NCBI RefSeq assembly: GCF_030758955.1
Contig: NZ_CP132360.1
Span: 2,362,995-2,426,994 of the forward strand
DNA: 64,000 bases
Origin: Agrococcus beijingensis
GTDB taxonomy: Bacteria; Actinomycetota; Actinomycetes; Actinomycetales; Microbacteriaceae
Reading direction: 5' to 3'
The notes under the pieces: generated by a model
Told to the model about the DNA's origin: nothing
The model's database searches: none
What the model saw: the letters and a program-made list of their open reading frames with translations, nothing else
Program-made: the position numbers and the translations under genes
Shown: one piece after another, positions 8,754 to 17,752 of the stretch
How the letters are laid out: every line of letters starts with the position of its first letter
How positions within the stretch are numbered: position 1 is the stretch's first letter

Positions 8754-10063
8754 CGTGCCTCCTCCACCACGGTCTGCGGATGCTCGATGAAGCGCACGCG
8801 GTCGACGCGGCGCCCGTCGACGCGCTCGACGCGCAGCGTGCCGCCCGCGATCGCGACCGTGTCGCCCACGCCGGGCACCGTGCCGAGCTCGGCCATGATG
8901 AAGCCGCCGACGGTCTCGTAGGGGCCGTCCTCGGGCACCGTGACGCGCGCCCGCTCGGCCAGCTCGTCGGGGCGGAAGGAGCCGGGGAACGTCACCCAGC
9001 CCGGGCCGCGGACGACCTCGACGTGCATGCGGTCGTGCTCGTCGGAGACCTCGCCGACGACCTCCTCCACGAGGTCCTCGAGCGTCGTGATGCCGGCGGT
9101 GCCGCCGTACTCGTCGACCACGATCGCCATCTGGTAGCCGCGCTCCTTGAGGTCCGACAGCAGCGCGTCGAGGTGCACCGACTCGGGCACGCGGTGCGGC
9201 TCCTCGGCGATCGCCGCCACCGGCACGTCGGCGCGGCGCTCGCGCGGCACCGAGATCGCCTGCTTGATGTGGGCGATGCCGATCACCTCGTCGAGGTCGC
9301 CGTCGATCACCGGGAAGCGGCTGAGGCCCGTCTGATGGGCGAGCGCGATCAGGTCGGCGACCGTGCCGGAGCGCTCGATCGCCTGCACCCGCGGGCGCGG
9401 CGTCATGACGTCGCCGGCGGAGAGCTCGGAGAACCGCAGCGTGCGGGCCAGCAGCGTCGCCGCGCCCGCGTCGAGCGCGCCCTCCATGGCGCTGCGGCGC
9501 ACGAGGGTCGCGAGCTCCTCCGCGGTGCGGGCGCCCGAGAGCTCCTCCTTCGGCTCGATGCCGATCGAGCGCAGGATGCCGTTGGCCGAGCCGTTGAGGG
9601 CCAGCACGGCGGGCTTGAACACGGCGGTGAAGGCGCGCTGGAACGGCGTCACCGCGATGGCGGTGCCGAGCGGCTTCGCGAGCGCGAAGTTCTTGGGCAC
9701 GAGCTCGCCGACGATCATCGACAGGATCGTGGCCGCGGTGATCGCGATCACGCTCGCGAGCGGGTCGGCGACGGCCTCCGGCACCCCCCAGCCGACCATC
9801 ACGGGCGTGAGCAGCCGCGAGATCGCGGGCTCCATCGTGTAGCCGGTGAGCAGCGTGGTCAGCGTGATGCCGAGCTGCGCGCTCGACAGGTGCGTGGAGG
9901 TCTGGCGGAGGGCCTTGATGGTGCCCTCGAGCCGGGCCTCGCCCCGCTCGCGGCGCGACTCCAGGTCGGCGCGATCCAGGTTGACGAGCGCGAACTCGCT
10001 CGCCACGAACAGGCCGGTCCCGATGGTCAGCACGATGCCGACGGCGATGAGCACCGCGTCCAT
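8750..10063 (-). CDS. CNNM/CorC-type transporter with DUF21, CBS and CorC_HlyC domains
   Basis: 437 residues: DUF21 membrane region (about 1-190, with [15 protein letters not shown] and [15 protein letters not shown]), CBS pair (about 210-335, ending [15 protein letters not shown]) and a C-terminal CorC_HlyC domain (about 350-430, with GSFRPDEL and YETVGGFIM). Prokaryotic CNNM proteins of this layout (CorB, MpfA, YhdP types) are implicated in Mg(2+)/Co(2+) export and use the CBS pair to sense Mg-ATP. The ATG at 10063 lies in TGATG, overlapping the stop of a 15-codon upstream reading frame, and has only a weak Shine-Dalgarno of its own. Expression therefore probably depends on that leader. Confidence 0.92.
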   Translation of the reverse strand: MDAVLIAVGIVLTIGTGLFVASEFALVNLDRADLESRRERGEARLEGTIKALRQTSTHLSSAQLGITLTTLLTGYTMEPAISRLLTPVMVGWGVPEAVADPLASVIAITAATILSMIVGELVPKNFALAKPLGTAIAVTPFQRAFTAVFKPAVLALNGSANGILRSIGIEPKEELSGARTAEELATLVRRSAMEGALDAGAATLLARTLRFSELSAGDVMTPRPRVQAIERSGTVADLIALAHQTGLSRFPVIDGDLDEVIGIAHIKQAISVPRERRADVPVAAIAEEPHRVPESVHLDALLSDLKERGYQMAIVVDEYGGTAGITTLEDLVEEVVGEVSDEHDRMHVEVVRGPGWVTFPGSFRPDELAERARVTVPEDGPYETVGGFIMAELGTVPGVGDTVAIAGGTLRVERVDGRRVDRVRFIEHPQTVVEEAR

Positions 10064-10110
10064 CAGCTGTTCGGTTCCGGCTCGGGACTATGACTGCTGT
10101 CGTCGTTCAC
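10063..10110 (-). CDS. Putative 15-codon acidic/proline leader peptide of the CNNM operon
   Basis: A short frame starting GTG at 10110 and ending TGA at 10065-10063. The product would be (M)NDDSSHSPEPEPNS, rich in Asp, Glu and Pro with an alternating P-E-P-E-P run. A TAGGAT hexamer lies exactly six bases before the GTG, so the mRNA could begin at this codon. The TGA overlaps the ATG of the transporter gene (TGATG), an arrangement for translation re-initiation. Short acidic/proline N-terminal stretches destabilise translating ribosomes at low Mg(2+) in E. coli MgtL; that this leader acts alike is inference. It may also be a chance frame. Confidence 0.45.
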   Translation of the reverse strand: MNDDSSHSPEPEPNS

Positions 10111-10116
10111 CCGAGC

Positions 10117-10122
10117 ATCCTA
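10117..10122 (-). promoter_or_regulatory. Candidate -10 box of the CNNM operon
   Basis: TAGGAT on the minus strand, followed by six bases and then the GTG of the leader peptide. The spacing places transcription start at the G of GTG. No good -35 is visible, as is common in actinobacteria. The site is in the 100-base interval after guaB1, so the CNNM-CNNM-GT87 genes can be transcribed separately from guaB1. Confidence 0.4.
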
Positions 10123-10163
10123 GCGAGCCGGGCCGCACGCATCCCTCCTCAGGCACGAGGCGG

Positions 10164-11606
10164 TCACCACGAGACCGGCAGCGCCTTGCCCTCCTCGTAG
10201 CCCGCCGCCGACTGCACGCCGACGCGGGCGCGCTCGCGGAACGCGGGCACCGAGGCGGCCCCCGCGTAGGTGAACGACGAGCGCACGCCGGCGGTGATCA
10301 TGTCGACGAGATCCTCGACGCTCGGCCGCGCCGGGTCGAGGAGGATCGTCGACGACGAGATGCCCTCGGCGAACAGCTGCTTGCGGGCGAGCTCGTAGGC
10401 GTCGAGCTGCCCGAAGCGGCCCACCACGGCACGCGTCGAGGCCATGCCCCACGACTCCTTGAACAGCCGGCCCTGGGCGTCGCGCTGCAGCCGACCCGGT
10501 GCCTCGATCGTGCCCGCGAACCACGAGCCGATCATCACGCTCGAGGCGCCCGCGGCCAGCGCGAGCGCGACGTCGCGGGGGTAGCGCACGCCGCCGTCGG
10601 CCCAGACGCGCGCGCCGAGCTCGATGGCGGTGGCCGCGGTGTCGAGCACCGCCGAGAACTGCGGGCGGCCGACCGCGGTCATCATGCGGGTCGTGCACAT
10701 GGCGCCCGGGCCTACGCCGACCTTCACGATCGAGGCACCCGCGGCGACGAGATCGCGCACGCCGTCGGAGGAGACGACGTTGCCGGCCACCACCGGGAAG
10801 CCGTCGCCGACCGCCGCCCGCACCGCCTCGAGCGCGCGCAGCATCCCCTCCTGGTGGCCGTGCGCGGTGTCGACGACGATCACGTCGGCGCCCGCGGCGA
10901 CCAGCGCGGCCGCCTTCGCACCGGGGTCGCCGTTGATGCCGACGGCCGCCGCCACGCTCAGACGACCGGATGCGTCCAGTGCCGGCCGGTAGATGTCGGC
11001 GCGGAGCGCTCCGAGCCGTGAGGCGAAGCCGAGCACCCGCCCGTCGTCGACCACCGGCGCGACGTCGACGCCCTCGCGAGCGAGCGCGGCGAACATCGCC
11101 CTGCCGTCGACGGCGTCCGCGCGGGTCAGCTCCGGCAGCTGCGAGTGCAGCAGGTCGCCGAGCTTCGCATCCGGCAGCGCGTGGCCGAGCCGCTCGGCGG
11201 CGATCGCCCCCAGCAGCCGGCCGTCGGCGTCCTCGACGGCGACCGCGTGGCCCGCGAGCGCGGGCACGCGCTCCAGCACGTCCTGCACGGCGTCGTCGGG
11301 CGCGGCCCGGTGCGGCGACTCCAGGCCGATGGGCTGCGACTTCACCCAGTCGATCGAGCCGATCGTCTCCTCCACCGGCGGATCCTGCGTCAGCACGGCG
11401 AGCCCGCCGCGGCGCGCGAGCGTCGCCGCCATGCGAGGCCCGGTGACCGAGTTCATGTTCGCCGCCACGATCGGCAGGGTCGCGGCGGTGCCGTCGTCGG
11501 GCGCGAGGTCGACGCCCATGCGGGAGCCGACGTCGCTGCGGCTGGGGACGAGGAAGACGTCGGAGTAGGTGAGGTCGTGCTCCGGCACGTCGTCGATGAA
11601 GCGCAT
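10164..11606 (-). CDS. guaB1: GuaB1 family IMP dehydrogenase-related protein, probable GMP reductase
   Basis: 480 residues in the IMPDH/GMPR family with a CBS pair in the middle (about residues 95-205). The catalytic loop is GVGPGAMCTTRMMT, with the nucleophilic Cys that forms the purine thioimidate, and the phosphate-binding ADGGVRYPRD and GSWFAGT segments follow. The actinobacterial GuaB1 subfamily differs from true GuaB. In mycobacteria it has been shown to act as GMP reductase, converting GMP to IMP with NADPH for purine salvage. The C-terminal motif with Y-E-E-G-K fits this family. It begins 16 bases after the polymerase gene, so the two are probably co-transcribed. Confidence 0.9.
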   Translation of the reverse strand: MRFIDDVPEHDLTYSDVFLVPSRSDVGSRMGVDLAPDDGTAATLPIVAANMNSVTGPRMAATLARRGGLAVLTQDPPVEETIGSIDWVKSQPIGLESPHRAAPDDAVQDVLERVPALAGHAVAVEDADGRLLGAIAAERLGHALPDAKLGDLLHSQLPELTRADAVDGRAMFAALAREGVDVAPVVDDGRVLGFASRLGALRADIYRPALDASGRLSVAAAVGINGDPGAKAAALVAAGADVIVVDTAHGHQEGMLRALEAVRAAVGDGFPVVAGNVVSSDGVRDLVAAGASIVKVGVGPGAMCTTRMMTAVGRPQFSAVLDTAATAIELGARVWADGGVRYPRDVALALAAGASSVMIGSWFAGTIEAPGRLQRDAQGRLFKESWGMASTRAVVGRFGQLDAYELARKQLFAEGISSSTILLDPARPSVEDLVDMITAGVRSSFTYAGAASVPAFRERARVGVQSAAGYEEGKALPVSW

Positions 11607-11622
11607 GGCTCCAGGGTAGGCC

Positions 11623-13191
11623 TCAGCCCTTCGCCTGCCCCCAGTCGTCGACGACCGCCGCCTGCACGGGGAACTCGATCGGGAAGTCGCCGAACAGCAC
11701 CCGGCCCGCGAGCGCCGCGGCCTCCCGGACGCGCTCGGCGACCTCCTCCGCCCGCGCCTCGGGCGCCTGCACGATCACCTCGTCGTGCAGGAAGCAGACG
11801 AGCGCCGCTCCGTCGATGTCGCGGATCGCCCGGCGCACCCCCGCCATCCAGGCCAGCGCCCACTCCGCGGCAGTGCCCTGCACGACGAAGTTGCGCGTGA
11901 AGCGCCCCCACGAGCGGGCCTGCCGTGCGCCGCGCTCGTCGTCGCGCCACACCGGGGGCAAGGGGGATGCGCGGCCCAGCCAGGTGCGCACGCGCTCCCG
12001 CCGCTCCCCCGCCCGCGCCGCCGCTTCGACCGCCGCCAAGGCTCGCGGGTAGGCGCGCGCGAGCCTCGGCAGCACGACGGCGGACTCGCCGGTCGTGCCC
12101 CCGTAGAGGGCGCCGAGCATGCCGATCTTCGCGTGCTGGCGGCTGTCGACCACGCCGCGGTCGACCAGCCCCTGGTAGAGGTCGGCGCCGCGGCCGGCCT
12201 CGGCGAGCGCCTGGTCGCGCGAGAGCGCCGCGAGCGCGCGCGGCTCGAGCTGCGCGGCGTCGGCGACCACCAGTCGCATGCCGGGCTCGGCGGCGATCGC
12301 GCCGCGGATCTGCCGCGCGATCTGCATGGCGCCGGAGCCCTCCGTCGACCATCTGCCGGTGACCACCCCGCCCGGCACGTACTCGATCGCCAGGCGCATC
12401 CTGCCGCGCTCGTCGGCCCTCGCCCACCGCTGCGCCCACGCCCAGCCGTTCGCCGTGTGCAGCCGCGAGAGCCGCTTGTAGGCCACCAGCGGCGCGACCA
12501 CGGGGTGCTCGAGCTCCTCGATCTCCCACCGCGAGGTCGTCGAGACGTCGAGGCCCGCGCGACGCAGCGCCTTCAGCACCTCCTGGGGCGAGTCGGGATT
12601 CAGGGTCGGGTCGCCGATCGCCGCGCGCACCTCGGCGGCCAGCGCCTCCATCTGCCGCGGCCTGCCCGCCGAGCGGTCACCCAGTGCCTCGACCAGCAGC
12701 GCGTCGTGCCGGGCGGCGTCGAAGGGCAGGCCCTCGCGGCCCAGCTCGATCGCCACCACCGCGCCCATCGACTCGGCGCCGGCGAGCATCGCGAGGCCCG
12801 CGTCGTCGCCGATCGCGGCCTCCTGCACGCGCAGCTGCTCGGCGATCGCCGCCACCGGCTCGGCCTCGGGCGCCATCGAGAAGAGCGCGTCCACGTCGGG
12901 TCGGAGCATCCGCAGCCAGCGATCCTCGGCCGGGATGCCGCGCGCCTCGACGAGGATCCGGTGCACGAGCCGCAGGTCGCGCACCCGCTCGATCGGCACG
13001 CCGGCATCGAGCAGGGCCGGCACGACGGCCCGCGCGTCCTGCCAGACGAGCCGCGCGCCGACGGCACCCAGCCGCTCGTCGTCGGCGACCCGCGCGCGGT
13101 CGTGCGCCCGCGCATCCGTCACCGCCCCGTCGTCGAGCGTCGCCACCGCGATGCGCGCGCCGCGCTCGAGCGGCACGACCGCGAGATCCAT
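11623..13191 (-). CDS. Family A DNA polymerase-like protein lacking an intact exonuclease
   Basis: 522 residues. The C-terminal two thirds is a PolI-type polymerase domain: motif A ADAAQLEPR (Asp311), motif B QHAKIGMLGALYGG (Lys355), motif C FLHDEVI (Asp470-Glu471). The N-terminal 170 residues correspond to the 3'-5' exonuclease region, but I see no D-x-E motif, and there is no 5'-3' nuclease domain. It belongs to the actinobacterial proteins often labelled bifunctional 3'-5' exonuclease/DNA polymerase, distinct from full-length PolA (about 900 residues). Role in repair is inferred. ATG 13191 is preceded by TATCGT plus six bases and no Shine-Dalgarno, predicting a leaderless mRNA. Confidence 0.86.
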   Translation of the reverse strand: MDLAVVPLERGARIAVATLDDGAVTDARAHDRARVADDERLGAVGARLVWQDARAVVPALLDAGVPIERVRDLRLVHRILVEARGIPAEDRWLRMLRPDVDALFSMAPEAEPVAAIAEQLRVQEAAIGDDAGLAMLAGAESMGAVVAIELGREGLPFDAARHDALLVEALGDRSAGRPRQMEALAAEVRAAIGDPTLNPDSPQEVLKALRRAGLDVSTTSRWEIEELEHPVVAPLVAYKRLSRLHTANGWAWAQRWARADERGRMRLAIEYVPGGVVTGRWSTEGSGAMQIARQIRGAIAAEPGMRLVVADAAQLEPRALAALSRDQALAEAGRGADLYQGLVDRGVVDSRQHAKIGMLGALYGGTTGESAVVLPRLARAYPRALAAVEAAARAGERRERVRTWLGRASPLPPVWRDDERGARQARSWGRFTRNFVVQGTAAEWALAWMAGVRRAIRDIDGAALVCFLHDEVIVQAPEARAEEVAERVREAAALAGRVLFGDFPIEFPVQAAVVDDWGQAKG

Positions 13192-13266
13192 GTCAGCACG
13201 ATATTCCGCGCGTCCCACATGCGCCGTCCACCCCCCATGCGGCACGATGGGCACGGAGAATCCGCG

Positions 13267-13773
13267 ATGACTGCGCAGGTGGTGGTGCTCAACGCGACGC
13301 TCGAGCCGATCGGCGTCGCTTCGCTGCAGCGCGCGGTCGCGTTCATCGTCAAGGAGCGGGCGCAGATCGTGCTCGCCGCCGACGGCACCATCCGCTCGAA
13401 CTCGCTCGAACTGCCCGTGCCGCGGGTGGTGGTCTTCAACGACTACGTGCGGATCCCCCACACGCGCCTCTACGACCGGATGCCGTGGAGCCGCACGGGC
13501 GTGCTCGACCGCGACGCGCGGCGGTGCGCCTACTGCGAGGGGCCGGGCGCGACCATCGACCACATCCAGCCCACGTCGCGCGGCGGCGAGTCGACCTGGC
13601 TCAACACGATCGTCGCCTGCGTGGCGTGCAACGGTGCCAAGGGCGACCGCACGCCCGGCGAGGCCGGCATGCCGCTGCTGTTCGAGCCGCGCGTGGTGTG
13701 GCGGCGCGAGGTGATGATGCTCGCGGTGGCCGCCGCCGGCGTCGACCTCGCCGAGCTCGGCATCACGCACTGA
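13267..13773 (+). CDS. HNH endonuclease domain protein
   Basis: 168 residues. A zinc-finger HNH core occupies the second half: CAYCEG, then TIDHIQPTSRGG with the catalytic His, N in WLNTIVACVACNGAKGDRTP, which supplies the second Cys pair. The N-terminal part, starting VVVLNATLEPIGVASLQRAVAFI, is characteristic of the small actinobacterial and deinococcal HNH proteins whose in vivo target is unknown. It is divergent from the polymerase gene by 75 bases. Nothing nearby suggests restriction or homing. Confidence 0.9.
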   Translation: MTAQVVVLNATLEPIGVASLQRAVAFIVKERAQIVLAADGTIRSNSLELPVPRVVVFNDYVRIPHTRLYDRMPWSRTGVLDRDARRCAYCEGPGATIDHIQPTSRGGESTWLNTIVACVACNGAKGDRTPGEAGMPLLFEPRVVWRREVMMLAVAAAGVDLAELGITH

Positions 13774-13791
13774 GCCCGCCTCACGCGCCAC

Positions 13792-13797
13792 TATGCT
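13792..13797 (+). promoter_or_regulatory. Candidate -10 box of kgd
   Basis: TATGCT in the 90-base gap between the HNH gene and kgd, close to the actinobacterial TAnnnT -10 consensus. It would give a transcript starting near 13804 with a leader of about 60 bases to GTG 13864. No convincing -35 is seen. Confidence 0.4.
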
Positions 13798-13863
13798 TGA
13801 AGGCAGTGTCGCCGCGGACTCTCTGCGGCATGCCCTCAAGACGTGAAAGAGGCGATCGATACC

Positions 13864-16800
13864 GTGTCCAGCCCTGTGGACGACAGCGACTTCGGAGCGA
13901 ACGAATGGCTCGTCGAGGAGCAATATCAGCTCTTCTCGAAGGACAAGAGCTCCGTTGCCCAGTCGTGGTGGCCCATCCTCGAGCGGTACGCAGCCCAGCG
14001 CTCGTCCGGCGCGGCGGAGACCAGCATGAGCGAGCCGCCGAAGGCGCCTGCGCCCGCGCCCGCGGAGCCTGAGGCCGCGAAGCCCGACGCCGCGACGCCC
14101 GCGCCGACGCAGCCCGCGCCCCCGCGCCAGCCGGTGCGCGCCGAGGCTCGGCCGCAGCAGCCCGTCGACCCGGGCGAGGGCCAGCGCGCGCAGGATGCGC
14201 CGCAGGAGAACACCGAGGGGCAGGCCGACACGCCGACGCCGGCCAAGGCCGACGGCGCGATCGTCGCCCGCACGACGCGCCAGGCGGCGCGCCCGAAGCC
14301 GGTGCCCGCCGAGGCCCCGACCGCGAGCGACAAGCAGGCGGCCAAGGCCGAGGCGCCGCCCGCCGACGAGCCCGTCGTCACCACGCTGCGCGGCATGCCG
14401 AAGACGCTCGCCGCCAACATGGACAAGTCGCTCAGCGTGCCGACCGCGACCAGCGTGCGCACGGTGCCGGCGAAGCTGATGATCGACCAGCGCATCGTCA
14501 TCAACAACCACCTCCGCCGCACGCGCGGCGGGAAGGTGTCGTTCACGCACATCATCGGCTACGCGCTGGTGCAGGCGCTGAAGGCCTTCCCGAGCCAGAA
14601 CGTCTACTACGACGAGATCGACGGCAAGCCGGCGATGGTCGCGCCGCCGCACGTGAACCTCGGCATCGCGATCGACATCCCGAAGCCCGACGGCTCGCGC
14701 GCCCTGCTGGTGCCGAGCATCAAGGGCTGCGAGGCGATGGACTTCTCGGAGTTCGTGGCCGCCTACGAGGCGATCGTGAAGAAGGCCCGGGCCAACAAGC
14801 TCGACGCGGGCGACTTCGCCGGCACCACCATCTCGCTCACCAACCCGGGCGGCATCGGCACCGTGCACTCGGTGCCCCGCCTCATGCAGGGCCAGGGCTG
14901 CATCATCGGCGTCGGCGCGCTCGACTACCCGGCGGAGTTCATGGGCTCGAGCCCCGAGCGCCTCGCCGATGCCGGCATCGGCAAGACGGTCACCATGACG
15001 TCGACCTACGACCACCGCGTCATCCAGGGCGCGGGCTCGGGCGAGTTCCTGAAGATCGTGCACGGCCTGCTCGTGGGCGACGGCGACTTCTACCGCGGCA
15101 TCTTCGCCGACCTGCGCATCCCCTACGAGCCGATCAAGTGGGCCACCGACGTCTCGGTGCGCGAGGCCGACGAGCTCTCGAAGCAGACGCGCGTCACGCA
15201 GCTGATCAACTCGTTCCGCGTGCGCGGCCACCTGATGGCCGACATCGACCCGCTCGAGTACGTGCAGCGCACCCACCCCGACCTCGAGATCGAGCAGCAC
15301 GGCCTGTCGTTCTGGGATCTCGACCGCGAGTTCGTCACCGGCGGCTTCGGCGGCAAGCGCTCGGCGCTGCTGCGCGACATCCTCGGCGTGCTGCGCGACT
15401 CGTACTGCCGCACCATCGGCGTCGAGTACATGCACATCGCCGACCCGGCGCAGCGCCAGTGGTTCCAGAGCCACCTCGAGGTGCCCTACGTCAAGCCCAC
15501 CCACGACGAGCAGATGCGCATCCTGCGCAAGCTCAACGAGGCCGAGGCGTTCGAGACGTTCCTGCAGACGAAGTACGTCGGCCAGAAGCGCTTCTCGCTC
15601 GAGGGCGCCGAGTCGATGATCGCGTTCCTCGACTCCGTGCTCGCGGGCGCCGCCGAGGCGGGCCTCGACGAGGTCGCCATGGGCATGCCGCACCGCGGCC
15701 GCCTCAACGTGCTCACGTCGATCGCCGGCAAGACCTACGGCCAGGTGTTCCAGGAGTTCGAGGGCGCCGCGGTCTTCCAGGGCTCCGGCGACGTGAAGTA
15801 CCACCTCGGCAACGCCGGCGAGTTCACCGCCGCCGACGGCTCGACCGTGCCCGTCTACCTCGCGGCCAACCCGTCGCACCTCGAGGCCGTCAACGGCGTG
15901 CTCGAGGGCATCGTGCGGGCCAAGCAGGATCGCATCGGCAACGGCGCGCAGAGCGTGCTCCCGATCCTCGTGCACGGCGACGCGGCGAACGCGGGTCAGG
16001 GCGTGGTCTTCGAGACGCACCAGCTGTCGCAGCTGCGCGCGTACCAGACCGGCGGCACGGTGCACCTGGTGGTCAACAACCAGCTCGGGTTCACCACCCC
16101 GCCGACGGAGTCGCGCTCGTCGACCTACGCGACCGACGTCGCGAAGGCCATCCACGCGCCCGTGCTGCACGTGAACGGCGACGACCCCGAGGCCGTCGTC
16201 CGCGTCGCCGAGCTGGCGTTCCAGTACCGCCAGGAGTTCAAGCGCGACATCGTCGTCGACCTCATCTGCTACCGCCGCCGCGGGCACAACGAGGGCGACG
16301 ACCCCACCATGACGCAGCCGCTCATGTACTCGCTGATCGAGGCCAAGCGCTCGGTCCGCACCCTCTACGCCGAGAACCTCGTCGGCCGCGGTGACATCAC
16401 CGAGGAGGAGTACCAGTCGGCACAGGCCGACTTCCAGGCGAAGCTCGAGCAGGCGTTCATGGAGACCCACGCCGCCGCCACCGGCTCGATGCCCGTCATC
16501 TCGTCGACCGCCGAGCAGCCTGCAGCCGGCGAGCCCGAGACCACCGGTGTCGACGCATCCGTCGTCGAGGCCATCGGCGACGCGCACGGCAACCCGCCGG
16601 ACGGCTTCACGATCCACCCGAAGGTCAAGCAGGTGCTCGACAAGCGCGTCAAGGCGAGCCGCGAGGGCGGCGTCGACTGGGCGTACGGCGAGCTGCTCGC
16701 GCTCGGCTCGCTGCTGCTCGAGGGCACGCCGGTGCGCATGTCGGGCCAGGACACGCGACGCGGCACCTTCGTGCAGCGCCACGCCGTCATGCACGACCGC

Positions 16801-17691
16801 CACAACGGCCAGGAGTGGCTGCCGCTCGCCAACCTCGGCGAGGGCCAGGCGCGGCTGTCGATCTACGACTCGCTGCTGAGCGAGTACGCGGCGATGGCCT
16901 TCGAGTACGGCTACTCGGTCGAGCGCTCCGACGCGCTGGTGCTGTGGGAGGCGCAGTTCGGCGACTTCGTCAACGGCGCCCAGATCGTCATCGACGAGTT
17001 CCTCTCCTCCGCCGAGCAGAAGTGGAACCAGCAGTCGTCGCTGGTGCTGCTGCTGCCGCACGGCTACGAGGGCGCGGGCCCCGACCACTCGTCGGCCCGC
17101 ATCGAGCGGTTCCTGCAGATGGCGGCGCAGCGCAACATGACGATCGCGCGACCGTCGACGCCCGCGAACCACTTCCACCTGCTGCGCCGCCAGGCCTACG
17201 CGCGCCCGCGCCGCCCGCTGGTCGTCTTCACCCCGAAGGCGATGCTGCGGCTGCGCGACGCGACGAGCGCGGTCGAGGAGTTCACCAGCGGCCGCTTCCA
17301 GACGGTGATCGACGACGCGCAGGTGCAGGACGCCGGTGCGGTCACCCGCGTGCTGCTGCACTCGGGCAAGATCCACTACGACCTGAAGGCAGAGCTGGCG
17401 AAGCGCGGCCGCAGCGACATCGCGCTGGTGCGCGTCGAGCAGCTGTACCCGCTGCCGATCGACGAGATCAACGCCGCGGTCGACCGCTACCCGAACGCCG
17501 AGCTGGTCTGGGTGCAGGAGGAGCCGCTCAACCAGGGCTCCTGGCCGTTCATCCACCTGGCGCTGCCGCGCCACCTGCACGGCCGCACCCTCAAGGTCGT
17601 CAGCCGTGCCGCATCCGCCAGCCCGGCCACGGGGTCGGCCAAGCGCTCGGCGCAGGAGCTCACGGCGATCCTGGAGTCCGCGCTGGGCTGA
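13864..17691 (+). CDS. kgd: Multifunctional 2-oxoglutarate metabolism enzyme (E1o/E2o fusion, alpha-ketoglutarate decarboxylase)
   Basis: About 1275 residues in the actinobacterial Kgd/OdhA layout: E1 N-terminal helix with FGANEWLVEEQYQLF, a Pro/Ala-rich linker (about 40-170), an E2-like acyltransferase domain with DHRVIQG at residues 383-389, then the ThDP-dependent E1o part with MPHRGRLNVL (His610), GDAANAGQG (Asp706) and NNQLG (Asn738). It converts 2-oxoglutarate to succinyl-CoA within a hybrid complex, or releases succinic semialdehyde or condenses with glyoxylate. No lipoyl domain is fused. GTG 13864 matches the family's usual first residues; an in-frame GTG at 13843 is an alternative. 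The ramB, aceA and aceB genes that follow place it in a TCA/glyoxylate node. Confidence 0.95.
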   Translation: MSSPVDDSDFGANEWLVEEQYQLFSKDKSSVAQSWWPILERYAAQRSSGAAETSMSEPPKAPAPAPAEPEAAKPDAATPAPTQPAPPRQPVRAEARPQQPVDPGEGQRAQDAPQENTEGQADTPTPAKADGAIVARTTRQAARPKPVPAEAPTASDKQAAKAEAPPADEPVVTTLRGMPKTLAANMDKSLSVPTATSVRTVPAKLMIDQRIVINNHLRRTRGGKVSFTHIIGYALVQALKAFPSQNVYYDEIDGKPAMVAPPHVNLGIAIDIPKPDGSRALLVPSIKGCEAMDFSEFVAAYEAIVKKARANKLDAGDFAGTTISLTNPGGIGTVHSVPRLMQGQGCIIGVGALDYPAEFMGSSPERLADAGIGKTVTMTSTYDHRVIQGAGSGEFLKIVHGLLVGDGDFYRGIFADLRIPYEPIKWATDVSVREADELSKQTRVTQLINSFRVRGHLMADIDPLEYVQRTHPDLEIEQHGLSFWDLDREFVTGGFGGKRSALLRDILGVLRDSYCRTIGVEYMHIADPAQRQWFQSHLEVPYVKPTHDEQMRILRKLNEAEAFETFLQTKYVGQKRFSLEGAESMIAFLDSVLAGAAEAGLDEVAMGMPHRGRLNVLTSIAGKTYGQVFQEFEGAAVFQGSGDVKYHLGNAGEFTAADGSTVPVYLAANPSHLEAVNGVLEGIVRAKQDRIGNGAQSVLPILVHGDAANAGQGVVFETHQLSQLRAYQTGGTVHLVVNNQLGFTTPPTESRSSTYATDVAKAIHAPVLHVNGDDPEAVVRVAELAFQYRQEFKRDIVVDLICYRRRGHNEGDDPTMTQPLMYSLIEAKRSVRTLYAENLVGRGDITEEEYQSAQADFQAKLEQAFMETHAAATGSMPVISSTAEQPAAGEPETTGVDASVVEAIGDAHGNPPDGFTIHPKVKQVLDKRVKASREGGVDWAYGELLALGSLLLEGTPVRMSGQDTRRGTFVQRHAVMHDRHNGQEWLPLANLGEGQARLSIYDSLLSEYAAMAFEYGYSVERSDALVLWEAQFGDFVNGAQIVIDEFLSSAEQKWNQQSSLVLLLPHGYEGAGPDHSSARIERFLQMAAQRNMTIARPSTPANHFHLLRRQAYARPRRPLVVFTPKAMLRLRDATSAVEEFTSGRFQTVIDDAQVQDAGAVTRVLLHSGKIHYDLKAELAKRGRSDIALVRVEQLYPLPIDEINAAVDRYPNAELVWVQEEPLNQGSWPFIHLALPRHLHGRTLKVVSRAASASPATGSAKRSAQELTAILESALG

Positions 17692-17704
17692 TGGCCGCAC
17701 CGCG

Positions 17705-17743
17705 ACGAGGCCCCGCACCGATGCATCCGGTGCGGGGCCTCGT
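17705..17743. terminator. Bidirectional hairpin terminator between kgd and ramB
   Basis: A perfect 16-base stem, ACGAGGCCCCGCACCG (17705-17720) pairing with 17728-17743, around a 7-base loop ATGCATC. It lies in the 61-base gap between two convergent genes and can serve both. No U-tract follows, as is usual in high-GC actinobacteria. Confidence 0.85.
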
Positions 17744-17752
17744 GCCTGCCGC

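Noticed and set aside
11623..17718. A very long open frame (over 2000 codons) on the minus strand across kgd
   Set aside because: Only the part from 13191 down is a real gene (family A polymerase). The rest is antisense to kgd, a by-product of GC-rich third positions, with Arg/Val/Leu/His-rich low-complexity translation.
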